Translations under genes and position numbers: made by a program
Source: JAXMEQ01 sp046348225
GTDB lineage: Bacteria > Pseudomonadota > Gammaproteobacteria > Burkholderiales > Burkholderiaceae_C
Length of the DNA stretch: 64,000 nt
NCBI GenBank assembly: GCA_046348225.1
Contig: JAXMEQ010000005.1
Location: 1-64,000, forward strand
Direction of reading: 5' to 3'
In this document: positions 37,250 through 45,896 of the stretch, piece by piece
How positions within the stretch are numbered: position 1 is the first letter of the stretch
Layout of the letters: each line of letters starts with the position of its first letter
Notes under the pieces: generated by a model
The model's input: only the letters and a program-made list of their open reading frames with translations
Database searches by the model: none
Told to the model about the DNA's origin: nothing

Positions 37250-38042
37250 GCGTTGCGAAAGTCCACCTGCTGGCACAGGCGCTGGCCCGTGGCCCTGCCA
37301 TGCTGGTGAGCGTGGACAGCGTGCAGGGCCTGGCCCGCGCGAGCCTGGCGCATGGATGGCGGTCACGGCGGATGCCGGTCAACACCATTGGCGGCGGGCA
37401 CCTGGAGTTTGAAGCGATCGCCGCCGCGCGGGCGCTGCTGCCCACCGATGAGGCGGCGATGCGTCGCTATGCTGGGCCCCAGCCTGGGTCAATGCTGTGG
37501 TGGCGTGGTGCACCTGAAGTTCGAGGCGGTGTCGCAGGCCGACTTGCCCGCGCTGCAGGCCCGCCTGCAAGGGCCGCTGGCACCGCTGGCGCTGTTCGGC
37601 GGCCATGTGGGGCGGGCGCTGGTGCAGGCGCTGGGGCTGCTGCTCCTTGCCGTGCGCTGGATCGACAGCCGCGACGAAATCTTCCGTCCGATCTGCCACT
37701 GGAACGTGGCCTGCGAATTCGACCCGGTGCAGGCCGCCGTGGCTGCGCTGGCGCCCGGCACCCGGGTGCTGATCATGAGCTTCAGCCACGCCGAAGACCT
37801 GGACGTGGTCGCCGCCTGCCCGACGCGCCTGCGCAGCCACAACGACCTGCCCTTCGTGGGCCTGATCGGCAGCCAGACCAAGTGGGCGACCTTTCGCCAC
37901 CGGCTGGAGGCGCGCGGATTCAGCGCCGACGAACTGGCTCGCGTCACCTGCCCCATCGGCCTGCCGGGTATTGCCGGCAAACAGCCCGAAGTGATTGCCG
38001 GACAAGGCACAACTATTGCAGCATTCGAACAAAGGACTCTGA
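37246..38042 (+). pseudogene. xdhC: Xanthine dehydrogenase accessory protein XdhC, frameshifted
   Basis: Molybdenum-cofactor sulfuration and insertion factor for XdhAB, about 265 residues. Starts MSVAKVHLLAQALARGPAMLVSVDSVQG... with PVNTIGGGHLEFEA; after a shift near 37470 the conserved LGPSLGQCCGGVVHLKFE appears, then ALFGGHVGRALVQAL and VLIMSFSHAEDLD, FVGLIGSQTKWATFRHRLEARGF, CPIGLPGIAGKQPEVIA. The end is in a third frame (QLLQHSNKGL, TGA at 38040-38042). xdhAB itself lies 16 kb away at 53675. Confidence 0.85.
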
Positions 38043-38047
38043 TCACC

Positions 38048-39261
38048 ATGGAAAGCTACCTTCTGGACTGGGCCAACCTGCTGCTGCGCTGGGTCCATGT
38101 CATCACGGCCATCGCCTGGGTCGGGTCTTCGTTCTACTTTGTGTTTCTGGACAGCAGCCTCACCCCGCCGGTGGACGAAGACCTGAAGAAACAGGGCGTG
38201 AGCGGGGAACTCTGCCGTGCATGGCGGCGGCTTTTACCACCTTGTCAAGTTTGCGGTGTCGCCGCCCCAACTCCTGGCCATCTGCACTGGTTTTACTGGG
38301 AGAGCTACTTCCACTCCGGCTGAGCGGCTTTGCGCTGTTCACGGTGTCCTACCTCTGGAGCGCCAGCACCTACCTGATCGACAAGTCGCGCATGGACTGG
38401 GTGCCTGCAGCGCCATTGGCGTGGCGCTGGCCTTCCTGGTGGTGTTCTGGCTGCTGTACGACGCGATCTGCCGGCTCTTTGGCCAGAAGAAGAACGGCGA
38501 CGCCATCGTCGGCGCGCTGGTGCTGGCGCTGGTGTGTGCGGCGTCCTGGCTGGCCTGCCACTGGTTTGCCGGGCGCGCCGCCTTCCTGCTGGTGGGCGCG
38601 ATGATTGCCACCGCCATGAGCGCCAATGTTCTTCTGGATCATTCCGGGCATGAAGGTCATTGCCTCCATCAAGGCCGGTGAGCCGGTGGACTCCGGTGCA
38701 CGGCCAGCGCGGCAAGCAGCGCAGCGTGCACAACACCTACTTCACGCTGCCGGTGCTGTTTGCCATGCTCAGCAACCACTACAGCTTCACCTACAGCCAC
38801 CCGCAGAACTGGCTGGTGCTGATCCTGATGATGTTCGCAGGCGCGGCCATTCGCCAGTTCTTTGTGATGCGCTATGGCTGGAAGCTGGGTCGCAATGCCC
38901 ACCCGCTGCCCTACGCGCTGGTGGGTGTGGCCGTCATTGCCGGCTGCATCGTGGTTGCGGCCAGCACCAGCTGCTACAAATTCCGTAGCGCCTCACGCAC
39001 TGCCGGCGGGAGCTGCAGCCGCATTTGACTATGCAGCGGTGCAGAAGGTGATGGAGCAGCGGTGCATCCTGTGCCACGGCGCAGGTGCAGATGAAGAACG
39101 TGTGGCCCGATCTGCCCGCCGCGCTCAAGCTGCATGCACAGGCCGTGTACCAGCAGGCGGTGGTCACCAAGGTCATGCCCATGAACAACAGCACGGGCAT
39201 CACGGACGCCGAACGGGCCCTGTTGGGTGAATGGTTCAAGGCGGGTGCGCCAGTGCCCTGA
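38048..39261 (+). pseudogene. puuD: Membrane urate oxidase PuuD with C-terminal cytochrome c, frameshifted
   Basis: Urate hydroxylase of about 405 residues that oxidises urate to 5-hydroxyisourate. Starts MESYLLDWANLLLRWVHVITAIAWVGSSFYFVFLDSSL, with eight or so membrane segments (FVVFWLLYDAI, ALVLALVCAASWLACHW, NWLVLILMMFAGAAIRQFFV). The C-terminal cytochrome c has FDYAAVQKVMEQRCILCHGA (CxxCH heme site) and ends GEWFKAGAPVP. Between the last helix and the heme domain the linker is encoded by a dispersed repeat copy. Six or more indels. Co-transcribed with uraH and xdhC. Confidence 0.88.
38971..39029 (+). repeat. Dispersed palindromic repeat, copy D (inside puuD)
   Basis: GCTACaaattccGTAGC, GCCTCACGCA, spacer, GCGGGAGCTGCAGCC, GCATTTGAC. 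It lies within the puuD frame, precisely in the linker before the cytochrome domain (FDYAAVQ...). Confidence 0.75.
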
Positions 39262-39285
39262 CCGCCTGCCCCGGCTTGTCAGCGT

Positions 39286-39306
39286 GTTGTGGGTGATGTC
39301 CACAAC
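39286..39306. promoter_or_regulatory. Hairpin downstream of puuD
   Basis: Seven-base arms GTTGTGG and CCACAAC around a seven-base loop, 25 bases after the puuD stop and upstream of the binding-protein gene. No T-tract; it could be an operator or mRNA end. Confidence 0.4.
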
Positions 39307-39374
39307 GGGTAACGGATTGTGAGCGCCTAGAGTTCATGGGTCAGTCGGGTTAGAGTGATTCGAGGAGACAAACC

Positions 39375-40494
39375 ATGAATGCAAAGTCAGGCCTGATCCA
39401 CGCCGTTGCCGGTGTTGCGCTGGTGCTGGCAGCGCACGCTGCGGAAGCTGCCCAGCTGGTCATTGCGCAGGTGGCGCCGCTGTCCGGCCTGGAGGCGATC
39501 CAGGGCCGGGCCTACTCAGTGGGGCTGCAGCTGGCGTTCACCAATGCCAACAAGGCCGGCGGCCACACCTTCACCCTGGTGCGCAAGGACGATGGCGGGC
39601 GCCCTGAAGACACCCTGAGCGCCACCACCCAGGTGCTGGCCGACAGCAAGCCCATCGCGCTGGCGGGCTACTTCGGCAACCGCAGCATTGCCGAGCTGGT
39701 GAAGTCCGGCATCCTCGAAAAAGAGAAGATCGCCCTGGTGGGCTACCGCACCACCGAGATCCGCCCCGACGTGCCCTACCTCTACAGCGTGCGGGCCGGT
39801 TTGCGCGACGAAATCAACAAGATCGCCGAGCACCTGGTGACGGTGGGCATCACGCGGCTGGGTCTGTTCCATGAAGACGGCCCGGGCGCTGCGGCGCTCA
39901 GCGCCGCGGTGGACGAGATTGCCAAGCGCATCGGCGCCACCATCACCGCGCGCGCCACCTACCCGGCGGGCACGGCGCGCGTGTCGCCCGCCATTGACAC
40001 CTTTCTCAAGGACACCGCCGCAGGCCATCATCATGCTGGCAACGGGCTCGGCCGCGGCCGGCTTCATCGAGCAGTACCGGCTGGCCGGCGGCGCGGCGCA
40101 GCTGTTTGCCCAGTCGGGTGCCGACATCGAGCAAAGGCCCAGCGCCTGGGCGAGGAAACCATGCAGACGCCATTGCGCAGGTCACGCCCAGCCCCTACAA
40201 GATTTCGGCCACGCTGGCCAAGGAATTCCGCGGACACCGTGGCCAAGACGCCCAACCTCGAAGTGCCACCGAGCTACGCCATGATGGAAGGCTACATCGC
40301 CGGCAAGGTGATCAGTGGAAGCCGTGCGCCGCATGGGCGCCAAGGCCAGCCGCGAGGGCTTTGTGGCCGCGCTCGAAGGCATGGACAGCTACGACCTGGG
40401 CGGCTACCGCGTCGGCTTCAAGCCAAGTATGCGCTCGGGCTCGAAGTTTGTCGAGCTGTCCATCGTCACGGGCGCGGGCAAGATCCGGCAGTAA
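39375..40494 (+). pseudogene. LivJ-like ABC substrate-binding protein, frameshifted
   Basis: Periplasmic type-1 binding protein of about 372 residues. GAGGAG precedes ATG. Signal peptide MNAKSGLIHAVAGVALVLAAHAAEAA, then QLVIAQVAPLSGLEAIQGRAYSVGLQLAF, VRKDDGGRPEDTL, ALAGYFGNRSIAELV. The frame breaks near 40018 and continues as IIMLATGSAAAGFIEQYRLAGGAAQLFAQSGADIEQ, SYAMMEGYIAGKVI, ASREGFVAALEGMDSYDLGGYRVGF, ending GAGKIRQ. About five indels, all in the last 480 bases; the right-hand boundary of the error-rich segment. No membrane subunits are adjacent. Ligand unknown. Confidence 0.82.
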
Positions 40495-40536
40495 GCCCTG
40501 CAGCCGCCCGGCCCCTGCGACCGGGTGATACTTGGG

Positions 40537-41280
40537 ATGATTCCCGCCTCTGCGCTGACTGGCGCCCCCAACTTCCGCGACCTTGGCGGCTACCGCAGCG
40601 CCGACGGACGCAGCGTGCGCCATCACCGGCTGTTCCGCTCCGACCACCTGGCCCATCTGGCGCCGGCCGACCCGCAGGCTCTGGCCAACGCCCTTGGCCC
40701 GGCAGTGCGCGTGCTCGACCTGCGCGGCGAGGCCGAGCGTGCCACGGCAGCCTGCGCCATTCCGGGCGCGACCGTGCATTCGCTGCCGATCGAGCCGACC
40801 GTGGTGCAGAAGCTCACCGACCTGCTGGCCGCCGGCCAGCCGCCCAGCAGCGAAGAAACCGTCGCCCTGATGCAGGACACCTACCGCGGCTTTGTGCGCA
40901 GCAACACGCCGCGCTTTGCCCGGCTGTTTGCCCACGCGCTGGAGGCACATGACGCACCCATCGTGTTCCATTGCACCGCCGGCAAGGACCGTACCGGCTT
41001 TGCGGCGGCGCTGCTGCTGCGCGCGCTCGGCGTGCCGCAGGACGTGGTGATGCACGACTACCTGCTGACCAACGAACGGCTGCGCGGCCAGGCGCGGCTG
41101 CAGTGGGTGCCGCCGCAGGTGGCCTTTGTGCTGCAGCAGGTGCAGGCCGACTTTCTGCACGCGGCACTGGATGCGGTGGACGAAGACTATGGCGACCTGG
41201 AAGCCTACTTCCGCGACGGCCTGGGCCTGGGCCCGGCCGAGCGCGCTGAGCTGGCGGCGCGCTACCTTGCCGCTGAATGA
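40537..41280 (+). CDS. Tyrosine/dual-specificity phosphatase family protein
   Basis: A 247-residue protein of the Y_phosphatase3 group. The catalytic P-loop is HCTAGKDRTG (Cys nucleophile, closing Arg), preceded by GAPNFRDLGGYRSADGR and LFRSDHLAHL and by RVLDLRGEAE, all typical of the family. ATG 40537 is preferred over GTG 40525 because the family N-terminus fits, though neither has a strong ribosome site. The stop overlaps the glycerate kinase (ATGA). In this location a small phospho-substrate rather than a protein is likely, but this is inference. Confidence 0.85.
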   Translation: MIPASALTGAPNFRDLGGYRSADGRSVRHHRLFRSDHLAHLAPADPQALANALGPAVRVLDLRGEAERATAACAIPGATVHSLPIEPTVVQKLTDLLAAGQPPSSEETVALMQDTYRGFVRSNTPRFARLFAHALEAHDAPIVFHCTAGKDRTGFAAALLLRALGVPQDVVMHDYLLTNERLRGQARLQWVPPQVAFVLQQVQADFLHAALDAVDEDYGDLEAYFRDGLGLGPAERAELAARYLAAE

Positions 41281-42722
41281 ACGCCGCCTGCACACGGACT
41301 GAACCCGCCACTGCCATGACACTGCCTGACCCCGCCACCCAGCCCCGCCAGTTTCTGGAGCAGCTCTACGGTGCTGCCGTGCGCCGTGCACTGCCGCTGC
41401 ACAACACGGCAGCCTTCCTGCCGCCGCCGCCCAAAGGCCGCACCGTGGTGATCGGCGCCGGCAAGGCCGGTGGCTCCATGGCGCAGGCGGTCGAGGCGCT
41501 GTGGCCCGCTGATGCGCCGCTGTCGGGCCTGGTGGTCACGCGTTACCACCACACGCCGCCGCGCGAGGCGGCGTTTCGTGCCCTGCCGCCGCGCCCGGGC
41601 GGCTACCCACAGCGCATCGAGCTGGTGGAAGCCTCCCACCCGGTGCCGGACGCGGCGGGGCTCGCGGCCTCGCAGCGCATCATGGCGCTGGTGCAGGGCC
41701 TGACGGCTGACGACCTGGTGCTGTGCCTGATTTCGGGCGGCGGCTCGGCCCTGCTCACGCTGCCGGCCGACGGCCTGACGCTGCAGGACAAACAGCGCAT
41801 CAACCAGGCCTTGCTGAACAGTGGCGCCAACATTGGCGAAATGAACTGCGTGCGCAAGCACCTGTCGAGCATCAAGGGCGGGCGGCTGGCGGCGGCCTGC
41901 GCGCCAGCGCGCGTGGTCACGCTGACCATCAGCGACGTGCCGGGCGACGACCCGAGCGTCATTGCCAGCGGCCCCACAGTGCCTGACGCTACCACCTGCG
42001 CCGACGCGCTGGCCATCCTGCAGCGCTATGGCATCGAGGTGCCGCCCGCGGTGCAGCAGGCACTGGAGGCCGGCACGCTGGAAACGCCCAAGCCTGGCGA
42101 CGCCGCGTTCAACGGCCACGCGGTGCACCTGATCGCCACGCCCCAGCAGTCGCTGGAGGCAGCGGCCGCGCTGGCGCGCAGCGCCGGGCTGGCGGCCCAC
42201 ATCCTGAGCGACGAGATGGAAGGCGAGTCGCGCGAGGTGGGCAAGGTGCACGCCGCGCTGGCCCGCGCCGTGGCGCGCGGCACCGGCGCCTGGCGCAAGC
42301 CCTGCGTGATCTTGAGTGGCGGGGAAACCACCGTCACCGTGCGCAAGCAAGCTGAGGGCGTGGCGCGCGGCCGGGGCGAAGGCAGCGAAACCCGCCCCGG
42401 CCGGGGCGAAGGCAGCGAAACCCGCCCCGGCCGGGGCGGGAGGGCCGGCGAGTTCTGCCTGGGTCTGGCCCAGGCGCTGCGGGGCCAGCTGGGCGTGTGG
42501 GCGCTGGCGGCCGACACCGACGGCATCGATGGCATGGAAGACAACGCTGGCGCTTTTGTGGCGCCCGACACGCTGGCCCGGGCGCAGGCCCAGGGCCTGA
42601 AGGTGGCCAGCTTCCTGGACCGCAACGACGCCTACGGCTACTTCAGCGCGCTGGACGATCTGGTCGTCACCGGGCCCACCCACACTAATGTGAACGACTT
42701 CCGGGCGCTATTGATTTTGTAG
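41277..42722 (+). CDS. Glycerate 2-kinase, MOFRL family
   Basis: A 481-residue enzyme that phosphorylates D-glycerate to 2-phosphoglycerate. Seen: VVIGAGKAGGSMAQAVEALW, EASHPVPDAAGLAASQRIM, LISGGGSALLTLPADGL, NCVRKHLSSIKGGRLA, TISDVPGDDPSVIASGPT, and the MOFRL part VILSGGETTVTV and WALAADTDGIDGMEDNAGAF. A tandem repeat inserts about 20 residues (GRGEGSETRP twice) before GRAGEFCLG. The stop codon is supplied by a dispersed repeat. It fits the glyoxylate-tartronate semialdehyde-glycerate route that disposes of glyoxylate from allantoin. Confidence 0.92.
   Translation: MNAACTRTEPATAMTLPDPATQPRQFLEQLYGAAVRRALPLHNTAAFLPPPPKGRTVVIGAGKAGGSMAQAVEALWPADAPLSGLVVTRYHHTPPREAAFRALPPRPGGYPQRIELVEASHPVPDAAGLAASQRIMALVQGLTADDLVLCLISGGGSALLTLPADGLTLQDKQRINQALLNSGANIGEMNCVRKHLSSIKGGRLAAACAPARVVTLTISDVPGDDPSVIASGPTVPDATTCADALAILQRYGIEVPPAVQQALEAGTLETPKPGDAAFNGHAVHLIATPQQSLEAAAALARSAGLAAHILSDEMEGESREVGKVHAALARAVARGTGAWRKPCVILSGGETTVTVRKQAEGVARGRGEGSETRPGRGEGSETRPGRGGRAGEFCLGLAQALRGQLGVWALAADTDGIDGMEDNAGAFVAPDTLARAQAQGLKVASFLDRNDAYGYFSALDDLVVTGPTHTNVNDFRALLIL
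42371..42438 (+). repeat. In-frame tandem repeat in glycerate kinase
   Basis: Two exact 30-base units (starting CCGGGGCGAAGGCAGC) plus an 8-base partial third. The unit length keeps the frame, and the peptide GRGEGSETRP is repeated. Confidence 0.95.
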
Positions 42723-42762
42723 CGCCTCACGCAGTATCGGTGCGGGCTGCAGGCATGTTTTA
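42705..42762 (+). repeat. Dispersed palindromic repeat, copy E
   Basis: GCGCTATtgatttTGTAGC, GCCTCACGCA, spacer, GTGCGGGCTGCAGGC, ATGTTTTAT. It encodes the last residues (ALLIL) and stop of the glycerate kinase and reaches the stop of the convergent thioesterase. Confidence 0.85.
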
Positions 42763-43179
42763 TTCACAAAGTGCGCGAATCTCCGGTGGAATCGGCAGTG
42801 CCCGGATGGCGGTGCCGCCGCCGTCTCGCCGTGCCGCAAAGATGCGCACCTCGTCGCATTCCATGATCAGGTCGTCACCGCGCTGGATGCGGTAGCGCTG
42901 CACAAAGCTCCTCGCGCGCCATTCGGCCACCTGCACATGCACCTGCAGCACATCGCCATAACTCGCGGTCTGGATGAACTTGGCATGGGTGTCCACCAGC
43001 GGCGTGCCGATGATGCCGAGCGTGGCCTCGGTTTCGTGCCAGGGCGGCACGCCACACTGCACAAAGAAATGGCGCGAGGCCGCGTCGATCCAGCGGAAGA
43101 AGTTGGGGAACCACACAATGCGCGCCGGGTCGCAGTCGCCGAACTCGACCCGCACCGTGTAAACAATTTCACGAGGCAT
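42760..43179 (-). CDS. Hotdog-fold acyl-CoA thioesterase (4HBT/YbgC type)
   Basis: A 139-residue thioesterase. Starts MPREIVYTVRVEFGDCDPARIVWFPNFFRWIDAASRHFF; the Asp in DCDPARIVWFPNFFRW is the 4-hydroxybenzoyl-CoA thioesterase catalytic position. The frame extends upstream to 43248 but without a plausible N-terminus. It may belong with the iorAB operon: aryl-CoA products of indolepyruvate-type oxidoreductases need hydrolysis. Substrate unknown. Confidence 0.88.
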   Translation of the reverse strand: MPREIVYTVRVEFGDCDPARIVWFPNFFRWIDAASRHFFVQCGVPPWHETEATLGIIGTPLVDTHAKFIQTASYGDVLQVHVQVAEWRARSFVQRYRIQRGDDLIMECDEVRIFAARRDGGGTAIRALPIPPEIRALCE

Positions 43180-43223
43180 ATTCAACGCGGTTGAGCGCCG
43201 CCGGGCCGCCCCAAGGCGCGAAG

Positions 43224-43237
43224 GCCCCCTCGGGGGG
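43224..43237. repeat. GC-rich hairpin between thioesterase and Bug gene
   Basis: GCCCCC-TC-GGGGGC stem followed by CAGAGAGCCACACGAAGTGG, a form often seen in intergenic spaces of Comamonadaceae. No T-tract, so its role as terminator is uncertain. Confidence 0.5.
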
Positions 43238-43275
43238 CAGAGAGCCACACGAAGTGGGCGAACGTGGGGGCCACA

Positions 43276-44277
43276 TCAGTCGCCCGAGATCTTGCGTTCG
43301 CGGATGATGGCGCCAAAGCGCTTGGAATCTTCCGTGGCCTTGGCCGCGAACTCGGCCGGCGTGAGCGGCAATGCCTCACCACCGAGTGCCGTGATGCGGT
43401 CCTTCACCGGCTGTGTGCCCAGGATGCGGTTGATCTCGCGGTTCAGGCGCGCCACCACGTCGGCGGGCGTGCCCGCCGGTGCGTAGAAGCCGAACACGGT
43501 GTCGGCGTCAAAGCCCTTCAGGCCCGCTTCGTCCAGTGTCGGCACATCGGGGAACAGTGGTGAACGCTTGGGGCTGCCCACCGCCAGCAGCTTGAGCCGG
43601 CCGGCGCGCACCTGCTGCAGGCCGATGCCGGGGTCAAAGTAAAAGTCCAGCTGGCCGGCCAGCAGGTCCTGCAGGGCCGGTGCCGCGCCCCGGTAGGGCA
43701 CATGCACCGCAAATACACCCGCCTGGCTTTTCATCATCTCGGCCGCAAGATGCGGCGAGCTGCCGTTGCCCGGCGAGCCGAACGAGGTCTTGCCCGGGTT
43801 GGCCTTGAGGTAGGCCAGAAATTCGCGGATGTTGTTGGGCGGCAGGCTGGGCTTGGCCACCAGGTACACCAGTACGCGCGCGGCCGAGGCCACGGGCACG
43901 ATGTCCTTGGCCGGGTCGAACGGCATGCGCGGGTAAATGTGCGGGTTGACCGACACCATGCCGCCCGAGCTCATGAGCAGCGTGTAGCCGTCAGGGGCGG
44001 ACTTGGCCACCACCTCGCCACCCAGGTTGCCGCCGGCGCCACCGCGGTTTTCGATCACCACCGGCTGGCCCAGCGCCTCGCTGAGCGGCTGGCCGATCAG
44101 GCGGGCCAACTGGTCGGCCGCGCCGCCGGGCGGGAAGTTCACCACCACGCGGATGGGTTTGCTGGGCCAGGCCTGCGCTGCGGCCGGCGCGGGCAGCGCG
44201 GCCGCCAGGGTCACTGCGGCGGTGGCTGCCAGCATGGCCAGCGTGTGGCGACGGCGGGATGAAGTGGGCGTTGTCAT
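43276..44277 (-). CDS. Bug/TctC-family tripartite transporter substrate-binding protein
   Basis: A 333-residue periplasmic protein with signal peptide (MTTPTSSRRRHTLAMLAATAAVTLAAALPAPAAAQA). Family blocks: WPSKPIRVVVNFPPGGAADQLARLIGQPLSEALGQPVVIENRGGAGG, KSAPDGYTLLMSS, VHVPYRGAAPALQDLLAGQLDF and GFYAPAGTPADVVARLNREI. Binds an unknown carboxylate. It is 34 bases downstream of iorB on the same strand, so it may import the aromatic acid handled there. Confidence 0.92.
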   Translation of the reverse strand: MTTPTSSRRRHTLAMLAATAAVTLAAALPAPAAAQAWPSKPIRVVVNFPPGGAADQLARLIGQPLSEALGQPVVIENRGGAGGNLGGEVVAKSAPDGYTLLMSSGGMVSVNPHIYPRMPFDPAKDIVPVASAARVLVYLVAKPSLPPNNIREFLAYLKANPGKTSFGSPGNGSSPHLAAEMMKSQAGVFAVHVPYRGAAPALQDLLAGQLDFYFDPGIGLQQVRAGRLKLLAVGSPKRSPLFPDVPTLDEAGLKGFDADTVFGFYAPAGTPADVVARLNREINRILGTQPVKDRITALGGEALPLTPAEFAAKATEDSKRFGAIIRERKISGD

Positions 44278-44311
44278 GCGTGTCTCCTTCTCTTGGTGTT
44301 GTCTGAACCCG

Positions 44312-45892
44312 TCAGGCTTTGCGCGGTGGGCGCATCCATCGTATCGGCTGGGCCTTCACCGGTCGAGCCGGTGCGCCGTGCTGCACCAGCGTGGCGTCCA
44401 GCGCGCGGCCGGCATCGTCGGCCAGCGCGGCCTCACGCGCCGCGGCCACGGCACGCGCCGCCTGTTCCGCGTTGGCACCCTGGGCCAGATGGTCCAGCAC
44501 ATGCAGCAGGTTGTCCTTGCCGCGCTCGTTGGTGGCGCCGTAGCCCTTGATCAGCCGGCCACACAGCGCGACCTCGTGGCCGAGCGCCCAATGGCGCTGC
44601 GTGCCTTGCACCACACCGGCCAGCCAGCGTTCGATCATGGCCTGCTCGGTCGCGTAGCGGCTGCCGCGCACGCGCAGCCACTTGAGGCTGGCCAGCGTTC
44701 GCAGCGCCAGCATGCCGCCCACCGAATGGCTGCCGACCTTGAGCGGCAGCGCCCAGGGTGCGTTGCCCGCGGCGGTGCGGCGCCGGTCCCAGGCCAGCAC
44801 GCGGGCGGCCAGCGCCGGCGGCAGCAGCGCGGCAAACTCGGGCGCGCCGGGTTTGAAGTGGTCGTACACCTTGAGCAGGTCGTCGGGCTGGGCCTTCACC
44901 TCGCCTTGCACGCGCTGCCAGCGGCTGGCGCGGCTCTTCAGGTCGGCCACGCGCACGATGTCGTCAAACGCCATCCACAGCGCCAGCCAGCGCGCCATCT
45001 CGCGCGTGATGGCGTAGCCGTTGGCGCCGGCCGGGTCGGCGGCGCGTTCCGCTTGCAGCACGCGCTGCAGGCGCTGCACGTACAGCGCGGCGTAGGCCGG
45101 GCCCTGGTAGTCCCGCAGGCGGGCATGGCCCAGCGCCAGCATGTCGTGCACTTCCGCGGGGAACCTTTGGGCCAAATCGGCCTGCAGCCCGCTTGCATCC
45201 TGCGCAGGGCGCTCCTGATTTGATAGCAAGTCTGTGACCTGCGCGAGCTGCGCCACGGCCCCGCTGACCTGTGCGAAGGCCCGGCCGAAGCCGCGCAGGC
45301 TGGCCTCGGTGGCGGCGCTGGCGCCACCCTGGCGCACCACGGCTTCGTAGTCTTCGCGGCGCATTGGCAGCAGCCCGCTGCCCGCCACGGCGCCCAGCAT
45401 GACGGCGCTGACGACGGTGCCACACTCGCGCGCCATCGCCACCATGTCAAACACCTGGGCGCTGTGGCTGTGCGCGCGCACCACGCCCAGCAGGTGGGCA
45501 CTGTCAGCGCGGCCGTCGCCGAGTTGCATGCGCTCCTGCGTGGTCAGCGTGCGGCTGGATGAGGTGATCACCCGCGTGCGCTGCGGCGTGGCCATGCCGT
45601 TGCTGACCTGGCGCACGGTTTCCAGCGCCTCGGAAGAAACGATGGCGTCCAGCGCGCCGGGCACCGGGTTCAGGCTGAACACCGGGCGCTTGCCGCCCAG
45701 CTGGGCCAGCGGCACCGGGAACACTTCGATGTAGTACGTGGTGGCGCCGGTACGCTGCGCCACGCCAGGGATCGACGTGGCCTGCACCGCGTAGCCGGCG
45801 TGGCGCGCGGCGTCCACCAGCCATTCGGTCAGCACGCCGCCGCCTTCGCCGCCCAGGGCGCAGACCAGCAATGAAATGGGTTGTGCGGCCAT
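44312..45892 (-). CDS. iorB: Indolepyruvate oxidoreductase subunit beta (IorB-like, long form)
   Basis: A 526-residue protein. N-terminal gamma/beta-type POR domain: ISLLVCALGGEGGGVLTEWLVDAARHAGYAVQATSIPGVAQRTGATTYYIE, then PGALDAIVSSEALETVRQ. The C-terminal half with DYQGPAYAALYVQRL and GYGATNERGKDNLLHVLDHLA is found in the proteobacterial long IorB and has no further assigned domain. ATG 45892 is chosen: it starts four bases after the iorA stop. A dispersed repeat lies inside the frame at VTDLLSNQERPAQDASGLQADL. With IorA it oxidatively decarboxylates aryl pyruvates to aryl-acyl-CoA. Confidence 0.85.
   Translation of the reverse strand: MAAQPISLLVCALGGEGGGVLTEWLVDAARHAGYAVQATSIPGVAQRTGATTYYIEVFPVPLAQLGGKRPVFSLNPVPGALDAIVSSEALETVRQVSNGMATPQRTRVITSSSRTLTTQERMQLGDGRADSAHLLGVVRAHSHSAQVFDMVAMARECGTVVSAVMLGAVAGSGLLPMRREDYEAVVRQGGASAATEASLRGFGRAFAQVSGAVAQLAQVTDLLSNQERPAQDASGLQADLAQRFPAEVHDMLALGHARLRDYQGPAYAALYVQRLQRVLQAERAADPAGANGYAITREMARWLALWMAFDDIVRVADLKSRASRWQRVQGEVKAQPDDLLKVYDHFKPGAPEFAALLPPALAARVLAWDRRRTAAGNAPWALPLKVGSHSVGGMLALRTLASLKWLRVRGSRYATEQAMIERWLAGVVQGTQRHWALGHEVALCGRLIKGYGATNERGKDNLLHVLDHLAQGANAEQAARAVAAAREAALADDAGRALDATLVQHGAPARPVKAQPIRWMRPPRKA
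45181..45229 (-). repeat. Dispersed palindromic repeat, copy F (inside iorB)
   Basis: Read on minus (coding strand): TTGCTATCAAATCAGGAGC, GCCCTGCGCA, spacer, GCGGGCTGCAGG. It is in frame and translated as LLSNQERPAQDASGLQ. Confidence 0.75.
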
Positions 45893-45896
45893 GGCG

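Noticed and set aside
42371..42438. Short repeat as CRISPR
   Set aside because: Tandem without spacers, in frame within a coding sequence, no cas genes.
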